Assembly (NCBI GenBank): GCA_965153355.1
Contig: OZ231127.1
Location: forward strand, 23,312,001 to 23,376,000
Reading direction: 5' to 3'
DNA: 64,000 bases
Source of the DNA: Flaccisagitta enflata
Lineage: Eukaryota; Chaetognatha; Sagittoidea; Aphragmophora
Under the pieces are notes generated by a model that was not told where the DNA came from, ran no database searches, and saw nothing but the letters and a program-made list of their open reading frames with translations. Within the stretch, counting starts at the first letter, position 1. Every line of letters begins with the position of its first letter. The position numbers and the translations under genes were made by a program. Of this stretch, positions 51,840-63,457 are shown piece by piece.

Positions 51840-53678
51840 AACAAGGCCAACACCTATAAGTCGCGTGCAGGACAAAAATAGCTGAACTGACCTGACTCCT
51901 TATTGTATCTTTTTTTTTGAAAATCAGACTTAAACCAGACCCAAACCAGACCCAAAACAGACTCAAACCATACTCAAACCAGACTCAAACCAGACTCAAA
52001 CCAGAATTAAAGCAGACCTATACCAGACTGAAACCAGACTAAAAGCAGACCAAAACCAGACCGAAACCAGACCTAAACCAGACCTAAACCAGACCTAACC
52101 CAGACCTAAACCAGATATGAACCAGACTTAAACCAGACTTAAACCAGACTTAAACCAGACTTAAACCAGACTTAAACCAGTCTCAAGCCAGACTAAAACC
52201 AGAGTCAAACCAGACTCAAACCATACTTAAACCAGACTTAAACCAGACTTAAACCAGACTTAAACCACACTTAAACCAGAATTAAACCAGACTTAAACCA
52301 GACTTAAACCAGACTCAAACCAGCAGACTTAAACCAGCAGACTTAAACCAGCAGACTTAAACCAGCTGACCTAAACCAGCAGACTTAAACCAGCAGATTT
52401 AAACCAGCAGACTTAAACCAGCAGACTTAAACCAGCAGACTTGAACCAGCAGACTTAAACCAGCAGACTTAAACCAGCAGACTTAAACCAGCAGACTTAA
52501 ACCAGCAGACTTAAACCAGCCGACTTAAACCAGCAGAATTAAACCAGCAGACTTAAATCAGCAGATTTAAACCAGCAGACTTAAACCAGCAGACTTAACC
52601 TGCAGACCTAAACCAACAGACCTAAATCAGCCATCTCAAACCAGCCACCTAAACATGGTGACCTAAACCAGCCAACTTAAACCAGCAGACTTAAACCAGC
52701 AGACTTGAACCAGTGGACTTAAACCAGCAGACTTAAACCAGCAGACTTAAACCAGCAGACCTAACCCAGCAGACCTAAACCAGCAGACTTAAACCGGCAG
52801 ACTTAAACCAGCAGACTTAAACCAGCAGACTTGAAATGCCACATATGACCAAAACATACCAAAAAAACAAAAATGACCAAAACATACCAAAAAACTTAGA
52901 TGACCAAAAAAAAAAAAAAAAACCAAAAACAAAAAACAAAAAACCCAAAACCAAAAAACCAAAAAACCAAAAAACCAAAAAACCAAAAAACCAAAAGACC
53001 AAAAAACCAAAAAAAACAAAAAACCAAAAACCAAAAAACCAAAAAACATAAAAGACCAAAACATAGCAAAAAACCATGTTAGATGACCAAAAATGACCTG
53101 AAATCTTCCAAAATGACTTAAAATCCCCAAAAAAGACACAAATGACTTAAATTAACAAAGTGACGTAAATGAGCAAAAATGACCAAAAATGACTAAAAGC
53201 AACCAGAAATGACCAAAAGCAACCAAAAATGACCAAAAACAACAAAATAATGACTCAAAATAACTCCAGACGACCCAAATTGATCAAAAACAACACAAAA
53301 AAGCAAAGTGTTACTAGAAACTACAAAAGCCAAAAATAACTCAGAGTGACTGAGAATGACTTGGAATGACTTGTAATGACTTATAATGACTTAGAATGAC
53401 ATAAAATAACTTAGAATGACTAAGAATGACTTAAAGTGACTCATAATAACATAAAATGACAAAAATGACAAAAAATGACAAAATGACTTAAGTGACTAAA
53501 ATTAATTAAAAATGACTGAAAATGACTTAAAATGACATAAAATGACTTAAAATGTTGTAAAATACCCTAAAATGACAAAAAACGACGAAAAAAAGCTAAG
53601 TGTTACGGACCGACGGACCGACCGACGGACCGACCGACGGACCGACAGAGCGGGTTATAGAGTCGCGTGCACGCGACT
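51840..53678 (-). mobile_element. Tag-hairpin family copy with ~1.65-kb internal minisatellites
   Basis: It starts AACAAGGCCAACACCTATAA with the far tag AGTCGCGTGCAGGAC. Then come ACTTAAACCAG 11-mers (about 51950-52320), ACTTAAACCAGCAG 14-15-mers (about 52320-52830), CCAAAAAA repeats (about 52850-53060) and AATGACTTAAA repeats (about 53090-53590). A GACGGACC tract leads to the perfect end palindrome AGTCGCGTGCACGCGACT (53661-53678), then AAAAA. Confidence 0.85.
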
Positions 53679-53689
53679 AAAAACTTTGG

Positions 53690-54354
53690 CAACTGAGGAA
53701 CTAATAAGATGAAGAAATATGAGCAATGGATAATTCTACATTGACATTTTTTGTTCGCTCCACTTATGAATCATGAAAAAAGCGTCGAACCACAGTGGAT
53801 TTCGAGCTGGGCTGATTCTGATACTTTCATGACGCAAACTATGTCAATACAATTTCTGATTTTAGCCTCATTGTGTGTAGGGCAAAAAAGTAGAAAATAA
53901 AAATTGACCCCAGCCATACAAGGGTATGAAACTTTTTTCACCCCGTAAGTTAAGGGGTAACACACCTTTTTATCCAATAAAAATTTTCTAGTATGGCGTG
54001 ACCTGACATGTCAGGTTTATCCCGGGCTATCAAGAGAGTGACAACTTTGCCCCTTTACTGCTGGATAATTGACCCCCATAGGGTTCTCCTGCAAAAAAAT
54101 CTCATGATCGATAGGCCATCTTAAGTGACAGAAAAATTTCAACATCACCATTGGGTTTCCCGTGTCTGAAATAGGTTCCAAGGAGAAAATTAGGATTTTA
54201 GTGCACTTTTTATTTTTTGGAACCACTGTGCACAGATGATCTTCTTTATCAATCTTACATAAAATCATCAAAAAAAAATCCATTCAAATTTTTTGTAAAT
54301 AAATCTTTAAAAAATCATAAGGCAAAAAATATTTGTTGTAAAGAATTCTGCTTG
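53690..54354. other. Unassigned sequence
   Basis: No gene could be supported. It may be part of an unrecognised mobile element. Confidence 0.35.
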
Positions 54355-54447
54355 GCGCCGAATGAAAGAGAATTACCATGTTCATTGGAGGCCTCAATCA
54401 GCGCCAAATGAAAGAGAATTATCATATTCATTGGAGGCCTCAATCAG
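54355..54447 (+). repeat. 46-bp tandem duplication
   Basis: GCGCCGAATGAAAGAGAATT and the following 26 bases recur at 54401 with few changes. Confidence 0.85.
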
Positions 54448-54792
54448 CCCTATGAGAGCCTCAACTTTGTCATAAGAATATAAAAACCATGCTTCTCTGG
54501 AATATGTCAAAAAGTCTAAGACTAACTTCGACTTTTTTCCGATGAGTAATGAACTAAATAACAGATAGTCATCTTGAGAGTGTTGGGTGTGTTGCTTTTG
54601 TCTATTGAAATGCGTTATGGCTGGGATCAACCGTTGCTCATTGTTGCATGCAACTCTGCCGCCTACACCTACACGCTCTTAGAATTAAATGGCCGAACAA
54701 GTTATGGCATGTGAGCAGATGATTCAATGATCACCCATAGTAACAAACATTCAACATTGCCAATATCATAGTTGATGAGTGTCATACGTGTG

Positions 54793-55819
54793 CAGTACGA
54801 TGGGAGCAATGAGCTCCACAGAAAGAGGGTCATTTCCTGCCTTCGCATTTGAATGAAGTAGCTCGAACCATGGTTTTCTTGAAAGCCGGTGGGCCAGGGC
54901 GTTGCGTGAAACAAGTTTTATGACTCTAGCTGTAACTGTTGACCAAAAAGAAAAAAAGTCCAACACCTGTTAAATCTCGAACCCGCTACCAATAAAGCTA
55001 CAGGCAATCGACTAACCCCAATTGTTCTAAAAAAATTTAATTGACTTGGTTCGACTTACCGTATTTCTTGCATTTATCGCTCCCCCTCTAATTAGCGCCC
55101 CCCCTTTTTTTTCATGAAAGAATGAGCTTATGATAAGAAAAAATCATGGAAAATTCATTGGAAATTCAATTTTTTGGCAACAATCATAGAAAAATTAGAT
55201 GCAATACCACAAAAAAATCTCTTTTTTAATGATTAACTGATGTGAATTCTAAGAAAATTGTCAAAAAATATAGATTTCATGATACATTGTTTAGAGATTA
55301 GTGTAGAGGGGGCGCTAATTGCAGGTTTAAAACAGCAATGTTTCATTTCAATTTCAAAAGCGCCCGGGGCGCTAATTACAAGAAATACGGTACCTTGAAT
55401 TCAGAATCGCGCTAATTCGTTTTGTTCGTTTGGCTTCGCCAAAGATTTAACCCCCTGTATCTTTTATTTCATTAAGTCAATCAAACGAAACAAATTTGGG
55501 CACCGACGCTGAGAGCTTAGCAAACCGAATCAGAATACAATTTATGACTGGCCTGCAGCGGTTGCGCAAGGCGCGATATCTTTATTGTTAGCGCGCTGTA
55601 CTTGGGATAAGATTTTCTTTCCTAAGGCGCAGGTTCGAGACTGGGGAGATAATAGTTTTTTTTTTACGGTCAATAGTTACAGCTAGAGGTTCATAACTAT
55701 ATTCACGCAACCCTCTGGCCCATTAGCTTTCATTAAAGCCATTGCTCGAGGTACTTCATTGAAATGCGGAAGCAGGAAGTGACCCTCTTTCTGAGGACCT
55801 CATTGCTTCCATCGTACTG
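54793..55819. mobile_element. ~1.0-kb foldback element with CAGTACGATGGGAGCAA terminus
   Basis: CAGTACGATGGGAGCAA at 54793 and the near-inverse TTGCTTCCATCGTACTG at 55803-55819 bound it, with TA on the right and TG on the left. Inverted arms of about 200 bases include GGTTCGAGA-type sequence on both sides. Its termini match those of 59106-62161. Confidence 0.75.
55058..55391. mobile_element. MITE with ACCGTATTTCTTG termini nested in 54793-55819
   Basis: ACCGTATTTCTTG is inverted at 55379-55391. Subterminal GCGCTAATT-like segments occur on both sides. No clear target duplication was seen. Confidence 0.7.
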
Positions 55820-56290
55820 TATATAAATTTAGATTTTGATGGATGAACGTGAGGAAAACTATGAACAGATCAAGAAGATTATGACAGTACTCCTTCTGTA
55901 GGCGGACTGACTGAGCTTGTCCTTTTTTCCCACCCTTATATGGCTTGAAACGTTCAAAATCAAAACCAGTTATTTCCTAATTGTTGAACCTCACGAAAAC
56001 CGACTGATAGTGTAATTATCAGACAAAAGTGGAGGAGGTTTCCTCTTCATGCTCGAGCATTTCTCATTTAGTTTCTAAACTTACCAGTCGCGAATGATTC
56101 TTCACAAAAGAATTCATTCATGCAAAATATCAGTCAGCGCTATCGTCTAGTGCATATATTTAAAGATTGAATGTACACACAAACGCCCTCTGGACACATT
56201 TATTCTCATACTCAAAAATGTAAGTGAAAGAATGAAAATGTAAGAAAAACTTGATGAATTTTCAACAAATAAACATTCTTCTCCAACCAG
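55820..56290. other. Unassigned sequence
   Basis: No gene or element could be supported. A short (CG)n-(TG)n run lies at about 56296-56322. Confidence 0.4.
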
Positions 56291-56377
56291 CGTAAGCGCG
56301 CGCGCGCGCGCGCGCGTGTGTGTATCTGTGTGTCCGTGTAAGTGCATGTGTTCATTCGTGTCGAATTCTTTTTATTC

Positions 56378-56537
56378 ACTCTACACCTTGCCGTGTTGGT
56401 CGGTCCGTCCGTCGGTCCGTCGGCCCGTCGGTCCATCGGTCCGTCCGTCCGTCACATTTCTGAATTGGGAGCGGTTTTTGCATTACTGCTCCTGCCCAAC
56501 CGTCCGCGACTGTCTTGCCGTGTATCCGGCCTTGTTC
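56378..56537 (+). mobile_element. Tag-hairpin family copy lacking the hairpin
   Basis: It has CTCTACACCTTGCCGTGTTG, a GGTCCGTCCGTC tract, and the far end CCGTCCGCGACTGTCTTGCC with GTGTATCCGGCCTTGTT. Confidence 0.85.
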
Positions 56538-56588
56538 GAGTTTACTGTTTGGACCACCATGTTTATGAACAACAGCCAACAGCCAACA

Positions 56589-56812
56589 GCCAACACCTTT
56601 AAGTCGCGTGCGGGACATTAATGTTTTAAGAAGACTTTAAATGACTCAAAATAACCTGGAATGACTTAGAATGACTTTAACAGACTAAAAATAACTTAAA
56701 TGACAAAATTGACCTAATTGACTAAAGTGACTTAATATAACTTAATTTGACTTAAAATGACCTTAAAATGACTTAGAGTGACTTAGAATGGCATTAGGGA
56801 AGGAACGGTGAG
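56589..56812 (-). mobile_element. Tag-hairpin far-end fragment with AATGACTTAAA-type repeats
   Basis: TTTAAGTCGCGTGCGGGACA is followed by repeats of the AATGACTTAAA type also found inside 51840-53678. There is no hairpin end. Confidence 0.6.
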
Positions 56813-56984
56813 TCCAAAAACCTTAAAAAAACGCTGAAAAAGTAACTAGTCGCGAAAGCGTTAGATGGTCAGCAGTACCCATGCCCTGCTTAAGTAGGTT
56901 GTGGTTGAAGTTGAGGGGGGAGCAGGGCAGCGGCCCAGAAGGGGTCGATGACCTATCATGTACTCCAACTTGAGGTTTTGCATA

Positions 56985-59103
56985 CAGTACGAGTATCGAA
57001 GAACTGTAAAACTCTGGGGAAGCCATATCTGCCAAACGGCTAGAATTCATAATCAAAGTTTTTACCACATAATGCACCTATAGGTCTACTATATTGTTTA
57101 AGGTTTTGGGGCCATTCCAACAAATTCATTTTTTTTAGTCCAAAATTTTTTTTTCAGTTTTTTTTCTGATTTTGACAACTAAAACTACACACAAAAAAAA
57201 ATCTCTCGTATGTATATTAGACACATTTACACAAATTTCATTTTTTGCCAATTTTTGTAGCTATAGCACCCAAAACTCAAAAAACACAAAAAGTGGAATA
57301 TTTTCTAAGGTTTTCAATAAAATCGCCTGATTTTTAGCGTGGTAGTAGTTTTAGGACTTACTAATAAGTGTGGAAAATTTCAGCTTTTAAAATGAAATTT
57401 TGATACAGTTATGAAATTTTGAATTTTTCACAAAATGCAGTGTAGGACGATTTTCTATCAAATTTTTTTTTTTCAAATAAAAAATTCTGTAAATTGTCAT
57501 ATTTTGATATAATTAATAACAAATTAAAAGTCTCTAAAAAACTTTTTGAGCTAGCCTTGTTAGAAAAAAAAAATTTTTCTCAAAAATTGCAAAAATGACC
57601 CATTTTTTGAGGTTGAATAAAAACTCCTGTCATCTGATCATCTTGGTGGAGTTGTTACTTCATCTTCTAACTTCACCTAAAATTTGAGCTCACTTGAGAT
57701 CACACTATTGAGAGATAGATGTTCAAAGTTACTTTGTCAGAGCAAAATCAGCAAAATTTGCATTTTGGCCATTTTTGAGCTTGCATGAAATTCTATTTTT
57801 TCTTTCAGATACCTTCTTTTTTGCTGAAGTTACTCAAATTTAAGCACATATTCATATTCCAGAATTTCACATTTGTCAGTGAAGTCGTTTTAGAGTTATG
57901 ATGGTCCAAAGTTTCAAAAAACACCAATTTTTCCAACAAATATTTGGGTGAAAAATTGGCGAAAAATTTTCAAAAAGTGGTTTATATAGGATGAATTGTT
58001 GCACATGCCACAAAGGGGGGTCAAAACAATTGGAAAATATCTAATTCGCCCAGATCTAAAACCCTGAAGACAACTTTTTTTTAAAAATTTTTTTGAAAAA
58101 TTTTCTTCATAATTTTTGTTAAAAAATTGGCGTTTTTTGAAACTTTGGACCATCATAACTCTAAAACAACTTCACTGACAAATGTGAAATTCTGGAATAT
58201 GAATATATGCTAAAACTTGAGTGACTTCAGCAAAAAAGAAGGTATCTGAAAGAAAAAATAAAATTTTATGCAAGCTCAAAAATGGCCAAAATGTAAATTT
58301 TGCTGATTTTGCTCTGACAAAGTAACTTTGAATGTCAATATCTTCGCAACCTTTAGTGGCAGTGAGCTCAAATTTTAGCTGAAGTTAAGGTAGATAACAG
58401 GTAACAACTCCACCAAAAATGAAGATGATCGGATGACAGGAACAGTTTTTATTCAACCTCAAAAAATGGGTCATTTTTGCAATTTTTGAGAAAAAAATTT
58501 TTTTTCTAACAAGGCTAGCTCAAAAATCTTTTTAGAGACTATTAATTTGTTATTAATTATATCAAAATATGACAATTGACAGAATTTTTTTTTTGAAAAA
58601 AAGAATTTTGATGGAAAATTGTCCTTCACTGTATTTTGTGAAAAATTCAAAATTTCATAACTGTATCAAAATTTCATTTTAAAAGCTGAAATTTTGCACA
58701 CTTATTAGTGAGTCCTTAAACTACTACTACGCCAAAAATCAGGCGATTTCATTGAAAACCTTAGGAAATATTCCACTTTTTGTGTTTTCTGAGTTTTGGG
58801 TGCTATAGCTACAAAAATTGACGGAAAATCCCCAACAAAAAATGAAATTTGTGTAAATGTGTCTAACTAATAAACATATGAGAGTTTTTTTTTTTTAGTG
58901 TAATTTTTGTAGTCAAAATTAGCAAAATACTGAAAAAAAAATTTTTGGACTAAAAAAAATGACTTTGTTAGAATGGCTCCAAAACCTTAAACAACATAGT
59001 AGACGTATAGGTGCATTATGTGGTAAAAAATTTGATTATGAATCCTAGCCGTTTGGCAGATATGGCTTCCCCAGAGTTTTACAGTTCTTCGATACTCGTA
59101 CTG
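56985..59103. mobile_element. 2.1-kb near-palindromic element with CAGTACGAGTATCG termini
   Basis: CAGTACGAGTATCGAAGAAC and its inverse bound it, with TA on each side (56983-56984, 59104-59105). The arms pair inward to a centre near 58044. It has no coding content that I recognise. Confidence 0.88.
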
Positions 59104-59373
59104 TACAGTACGATGGGAGCAAAGACGACCTAGACTGGAGGATAGATTTTAGGTATCTTAATTTCATTTGCTATGTAAAAAAATTGAGATCTATACTAAT
59201 TTCAATGGATTAGACATGGTTAAAATCAACAAGTGAAAATTTTATTACCAAAAATTTTCGAACAGAACTCTGCTCTTCATCAGTCGGAAAGAAATAAGGG
59301 AATGACAAGAAGAAAGACATAGACATATGGAGAAAAAGAGAGAGAGGAGAGACAATAGCCAAAGAGACAATTG

Positions 59374-59458
<85 letters not shown>

Positions 59459-59531
59459 AAGAGAGAGAGACAAAGAGAGAGAGACTGAGTGAAGATACAC
59501 TCAGGGTGCCCCCTGGGAGGCCAAAATATGT

Positions 59532-61413
59532 TCACGCATTATTGAGTAGATGGTTGGGCTCGCTGGTGACGATCGCGAATTCTTTGAGATTGTCTTTGTG
59601 GTTGAGGGCGCTCATTGTCCAATTCTCGATGAACCGGTTGAGGTTGAGGTTGAGATTGAGCGAGGTCAACAGTGGGCTCGTTCCTCGGCGGCCAGGCCGA
59701 CGTGGCGCCGTGTTCAAAAAAGATTCGATCTCAGGATTATGAGGAGGAGGAGCAGGAGGAGCAGAGACGACTGATTTCAGAATAGAGTCAAAGTGAGAAG
59801 ACATTTGATGGCGGCCTGGGTCGATGTTGATAGAGGGATTGACGGTTTTGATGAAAGCCGCCTCATAGATACCCCTTTTGACCCAGTCACTCTCATAGGC
59901 CATGATGGTTTGGTCTTCTAGTCGGAAGTGGTGGCCATTACACGCCACGGGGGAGGCTTTCATAGGTCAAGAAAAATTCTCGGTCATAATGGTGAGTGGT
60001 TTGGGCCTCAGGAAGGTTAACTCTATCACTTCATACTAAAACGAAAATTTTTTTACTTCAAAATTTTTTTTAAATGCCGTAAAATGCCGTAAAAAGCCAT
60101 AAAATTTGCATTTTTGACAGTTTTTTGGGTCCAAAACCGCCGCTACGGTCAAGAAATGGGCAAACAATGATTATCTGGCACTAAGACATATTCATGCATA
60201 GATACAGGCCAATCCGTCATCAAAAATACCATTTTTACGGCTGTTTACGGCATTTTACGGCACAAAACGATACTAAATGAGGATGGGTTAGCCTGTATTT
60301 TTGCATGAATGTGTGTTAGTGCCAGATAATCATTGTTTGCTCATTTTTTGACCATAGCGATGGTTTTAGACCAAAATGATTGACAAAAATGCCTATTTTA
60401 TGGCTTTTTACGGCATTTTACGGCATTTTAAAAAAATTTTGAAGCAAAAAAATTTTCGTTTTGGTATGAAGTGATAAAGTAAACCTTCCTGAGGCCCAAA
60501 CCACTCTCCATTATGACCGAGAATTTTTCTTGACCTATGAAAGACTCCCCCGTGGCGTGCATTGTCATGAGCGTGTTGGAGCATTGCCGACTTGTACTTG
60601 CTTAGAGCATTCATCGCAGTAGATGTGTGCTCTTTGAAGCGGGCAGCTGCAGTCCTCTCAGTCTCGCCAATGTATATGCCTGGGCAGGGTTGGCCGTTGA
60701 CACCAGTGCACGGTTGGAGATAGACAAAACCAAGTTTGTCTTCTTTATCAAGTTTATCTTTGGGTTTGACTAAGATTTCTCTTAGTGACCCACGAGTAGA
60801 AAAGTTGGTGCTAATACCTTTCTTTTTAAGGGCAACGGCCAGAGGTTCAGATAGACCGGCAAAGTATGGCAGGGTGATGTCGCCAATACACTCTTTACGA
60901 GGAGGAGGAGGAGGAGGAGGAGGAGGAGCGGTGGACTGGTTGGTGACAGATGGATCAGGAGGAGAAGGAGGAGGAGGAGGAGGAGGAGGAGGAGGAGGAG
61001 GAGGAGGAGGACGATAACGAGCTCGATCGAACGCCCATTTGGGGTAGCCATTGACTGCTAATGCCTCTTTGACTCTATCCATTTCAGCCTTTTTGAGTTC
61101 ATCTGTGGATGGAATGAGTTCAGCACGACGAGTGAGGGAATAGATGGTGGAGTCTTTGTGTGAGCGTGGAGCATGACTATCCCAAGGGATGTATTGGTTG
61201 GTGTGAGTGGGCTTGCGGTAGACATCGTAGTCAAGTGTGCCGTTGGAGTTATGTAGGATGGTGACATCAAGCATCGCGATTTTGCCATCTGCTTCGACTT
61301 CTTTCGTCCACTTGATGTCAGGGTGAATGGAGTTGAGGTAGTTGTGGAGTGGTTCAATGTAGTCGTTGTGAATGATGACAAGTGTATCGTCGACCTTCCT
61401 AAACCATTTGCTC
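59532..61413 (-). pseudogene. Penelope-like element: RT end and GIY-YIG endonuclease, truncated and interrupted
   Basis: On the minus strand, RT sequence begins abruptly near 61413 with KWFRKVDDTLVII (catalytic VDD at 61386-61394). It continues LDVTILHNSNGTLDYDVYRK and PTHTNQYIPWDSH, typical of the Penelope RT thumb. A linker with two poly-Pro runs (about 60900-61012) leads to the endonuclease: GFVYLQPC, CTGVNGQPC (paired Cys), YIGETERTAAARFKEH. The reading is broken at 60559 by a 620-base insertion and resumes at 59939 with GHHFRLEDQTIMAYESDW and NPSINIDPGRH. Most of the RT is missing, so it is not functional. Confidence 0.85.
59940..60559. mobile_element. 620-bp foldback insertion in the Penelope endonuclease
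   Basis: The ends are CACGCCACGGGGGA and its inverse, with inverted arms of roughly 250-300 bases. CATT flanks it at 59936-59939 and 60560-60563. Removing it restores the endonuclease frame. Confidence 0.8.
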
Positions 61414-62270
61414 TGAGTGTATCTTCACTCAGTCTCTCTCTCTTTGTCTCTCTCTCTGTCTCTCTATCTCTCTGGCAATTGTCTCTTTGGCTACTGTCTC
61501 TCCTCTCTCTCGTCTTCTCCATATGTCTATGTCTTTCTTCTTGTCATTCCCTTATTTCTTTCCGACTGATGAAGAGCAGAGTTCTATTCAAAGATTTTCG
61601 GTAATAAAATTTTCACTTGTTGATTTTAACCATGTCTAATCCATTGAATGAACCTCAACCTCAACGGTACAACTTCCATACTAATCTATACTAATTAAAG
61701 GTTACTCTATTGCTTGAATATATTGGCTTCTCTCCTTCTTCAACTTGTGACTTGACTTTGTCAGGACTTTATTTTTCAATGTTCTAGCTCATCAGATTGG
61801 ACAGAAAGTTTTATATAATTTAGAAAAAAAATTTGTTCAATCGAACTATTTTTACAGGTTTTATGCCTGTTTTAAGTTTTGCCAAGATATTAATTTACAT
61901 AATTATTCTTTTTGAAAAATAGCTGCAAAAACTGTAAAAATAGTCTAATTGAGCTGATTTTTTTTCAAAATTATATGAAAATTTCAGCCTGATCTGATGG
62001 GCTAGGTTAAAACTTTGAAAAATTAAGACCTGATGAGGTCAAGTCACAGCAATAGAGCAACCTTTAATTTGCATAAATCTTAATTTTTTTATAAATCAAA
62101 TGAAATTAAGATACTTTAAATCTATCCTCCAGTCTAGGTCGTTTTTGTTCCCATCGTACTGTAACAAAATCGCAGTATATTACCGGCATTTCCTGAAAAT
62201 TTAAAGATTTTTTGCCCAGGAGTTTAGGAGTGATAAAGGTTCAACATTTTTCATTCCGATCTAAAGACGG

Positions 62271-62882
62271 TCACTGCTGTCTCACACAAGGTTTTAGATA
62301 AGAATGATATAACTATGCGGTTTTTTGCATTTTTGCATAGTTCATGAGTATACAAACCAAGAACCATCAAGTAGAAAATCTTTCCTGAGGCGCTTTTTGA
62401 AATAAATGAAAAATTCGTTACTTTTAGCTTCATTTTTCATAAAAAAATTTTTAGGTCGGTTTGACCTTTTTTTTGACAGCATAATGTAAATCCTGATAAA
62501 ATTCGGATTCATTTGATAGGTCACACTATATGGTTTTCATAAGAAAAAAAAATTTCATTTTCAAAGCCGTTACAAAATTAGAACGGTGGCCTAGAATATG
62601 AAAAATTTATTTCTTATGAAAACCATATAGTGCGACCTATCAAATGAATCAGAATTTTATCAGGATTAACAATATACTCTAAAAAAATAGTTTAAACAAA
62701 CTTGAAAAATTTTTATGAAAAATAAAGCTAAAAATATTGAGTTTTTCATTTTTTTCAAAAAGCGCCTCTGAAAAGATTTTTTACTTGATGGTTATTGGTT
62801 TGTATGCCCATGACCTATGCAAAAATGCAAAAAACCGCATAGTTATGTCATTCTTGTCTCAAACTTTGTGTGAGACAGCAGT
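62271..62882. mobile_element. ~610-bp near-palindrome
   Basis: CACTGCTGTCTCACACAA at the left end pairs with TTTGTGTGAGACAGCAGTG at the right. The centre is near 62577. It carries no coding content; its short open frames are mirror copies of each other. Confidence 0.8.
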
Positions 62883-63056
62883 GCGGTGTAATGTACCCCC
62901 GCGGCTATGTTCCTGTCGCATAAAGTGGTCAGAGTCAAGGATAGCCTGTGCAAGTCCTGAAGACTTGTTTACCATAAAGTAAATGGTACAAATCGCAAAG
63001 CATAAAATACCAATATAGGCGGCTATCGCCGACCGGAAAAAAGGAGTCTCTTTTTT

Positions 63057-63235
63057 AGTCGCGTGCACGCGACTCTACAACCCGTTTTGTCCGTCGGTCG
63101 GTCAGTCGATCGGTCACGTTTTACTTTTTTTATGATATTATTATTTGACCTCATTACTCACCTGCCCAAATGGTAAAGTGACCTCAAATATGGCCCCTGC
63201 CCACCCGCACGCGACTTCGGTAGTCGTGTATCCGA
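63057..63235 (+). mobile_element. Tag-hairpin family copy, AGTCGCGTGC tag, end truncated
   Basis: It has the perfect palindrome AGTCGCGTGCACGCGACT, a CGGTCGGTCAGT tract, and the far end CCGCACGCGACTTCGGTAGT with CGTGTATCCG. The final GCCTTGTT is lost. Confidence 0.9.
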
Positions 63236-63369
63236 TTCAGTGCATTTCAGTGCATTCAGTGCATTTTCTTCTTTGTGTGCATCTCATGCTGTCTGGTTGA
63301 CTGCCTGTCTGTTTTTCATTCATTCTGTTTCTTTTTCCGCCCTCTCTTCCTCTGTCTTTAAGTGTGAAT

Positions 63370-63395
63370 GTGTGTGTGTGTGTGTGTGTGTGTCT
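63370..63395 (+). repeat. Short (GT)n microsatellite
   Basis: A GT array of about 26 bases. Confidence 0.9.
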
Positions 63396-63457
63396 CTCTC
63401 TCTCCCCCTCAGGCCTGTACATAGTTGCATATTCCCACTGAAGCCATATGAAGGAGA

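Larger units (their letters stand above)
59106..62161. mobile_element. 3.1-kb element with CAGTACGATGGGAG termini carrying a Penelope-like remnant
   Basis: CAGTACGATGGGAGCAAAGA is inverted at about 62142-62161 and flanked by TA. Inverted arms (about 59106-59505 and 61414-62161) share TTCATCAGTCGG / CCGACTGATGAA and a GA/CT tract. The inside is a minus-strand Penelope-like fragment. Inverted pseudo-LTRs are known in Penelope elements, but these TA-flanked ends look like a DNA transposon, so its class is open. Confidence 0.75.

Noticed and set aside
52318-52830. Regular 15-base repeats that could suggest a CRISPR-like array
   Set aside because: There are no unique spacers; the units are contiguous and diverged, as in a minisatellite, and the genome is animal.
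52817-53139. Phe/Gly/Trp-rich minus-strand frames resembling membrane proteins
   Set aside because: They are translations of CCAAAAAA-type repeats.
55577-55660. tRNA-like sequence with GTTAGCGCGCTGT and GGTTCGAGA
   Set aside because: It does not fold into a full cloverleaf, and a similar GGTTCGAGA block lies on the other arm of the foldback. At most it is a tRNA-derived relic.
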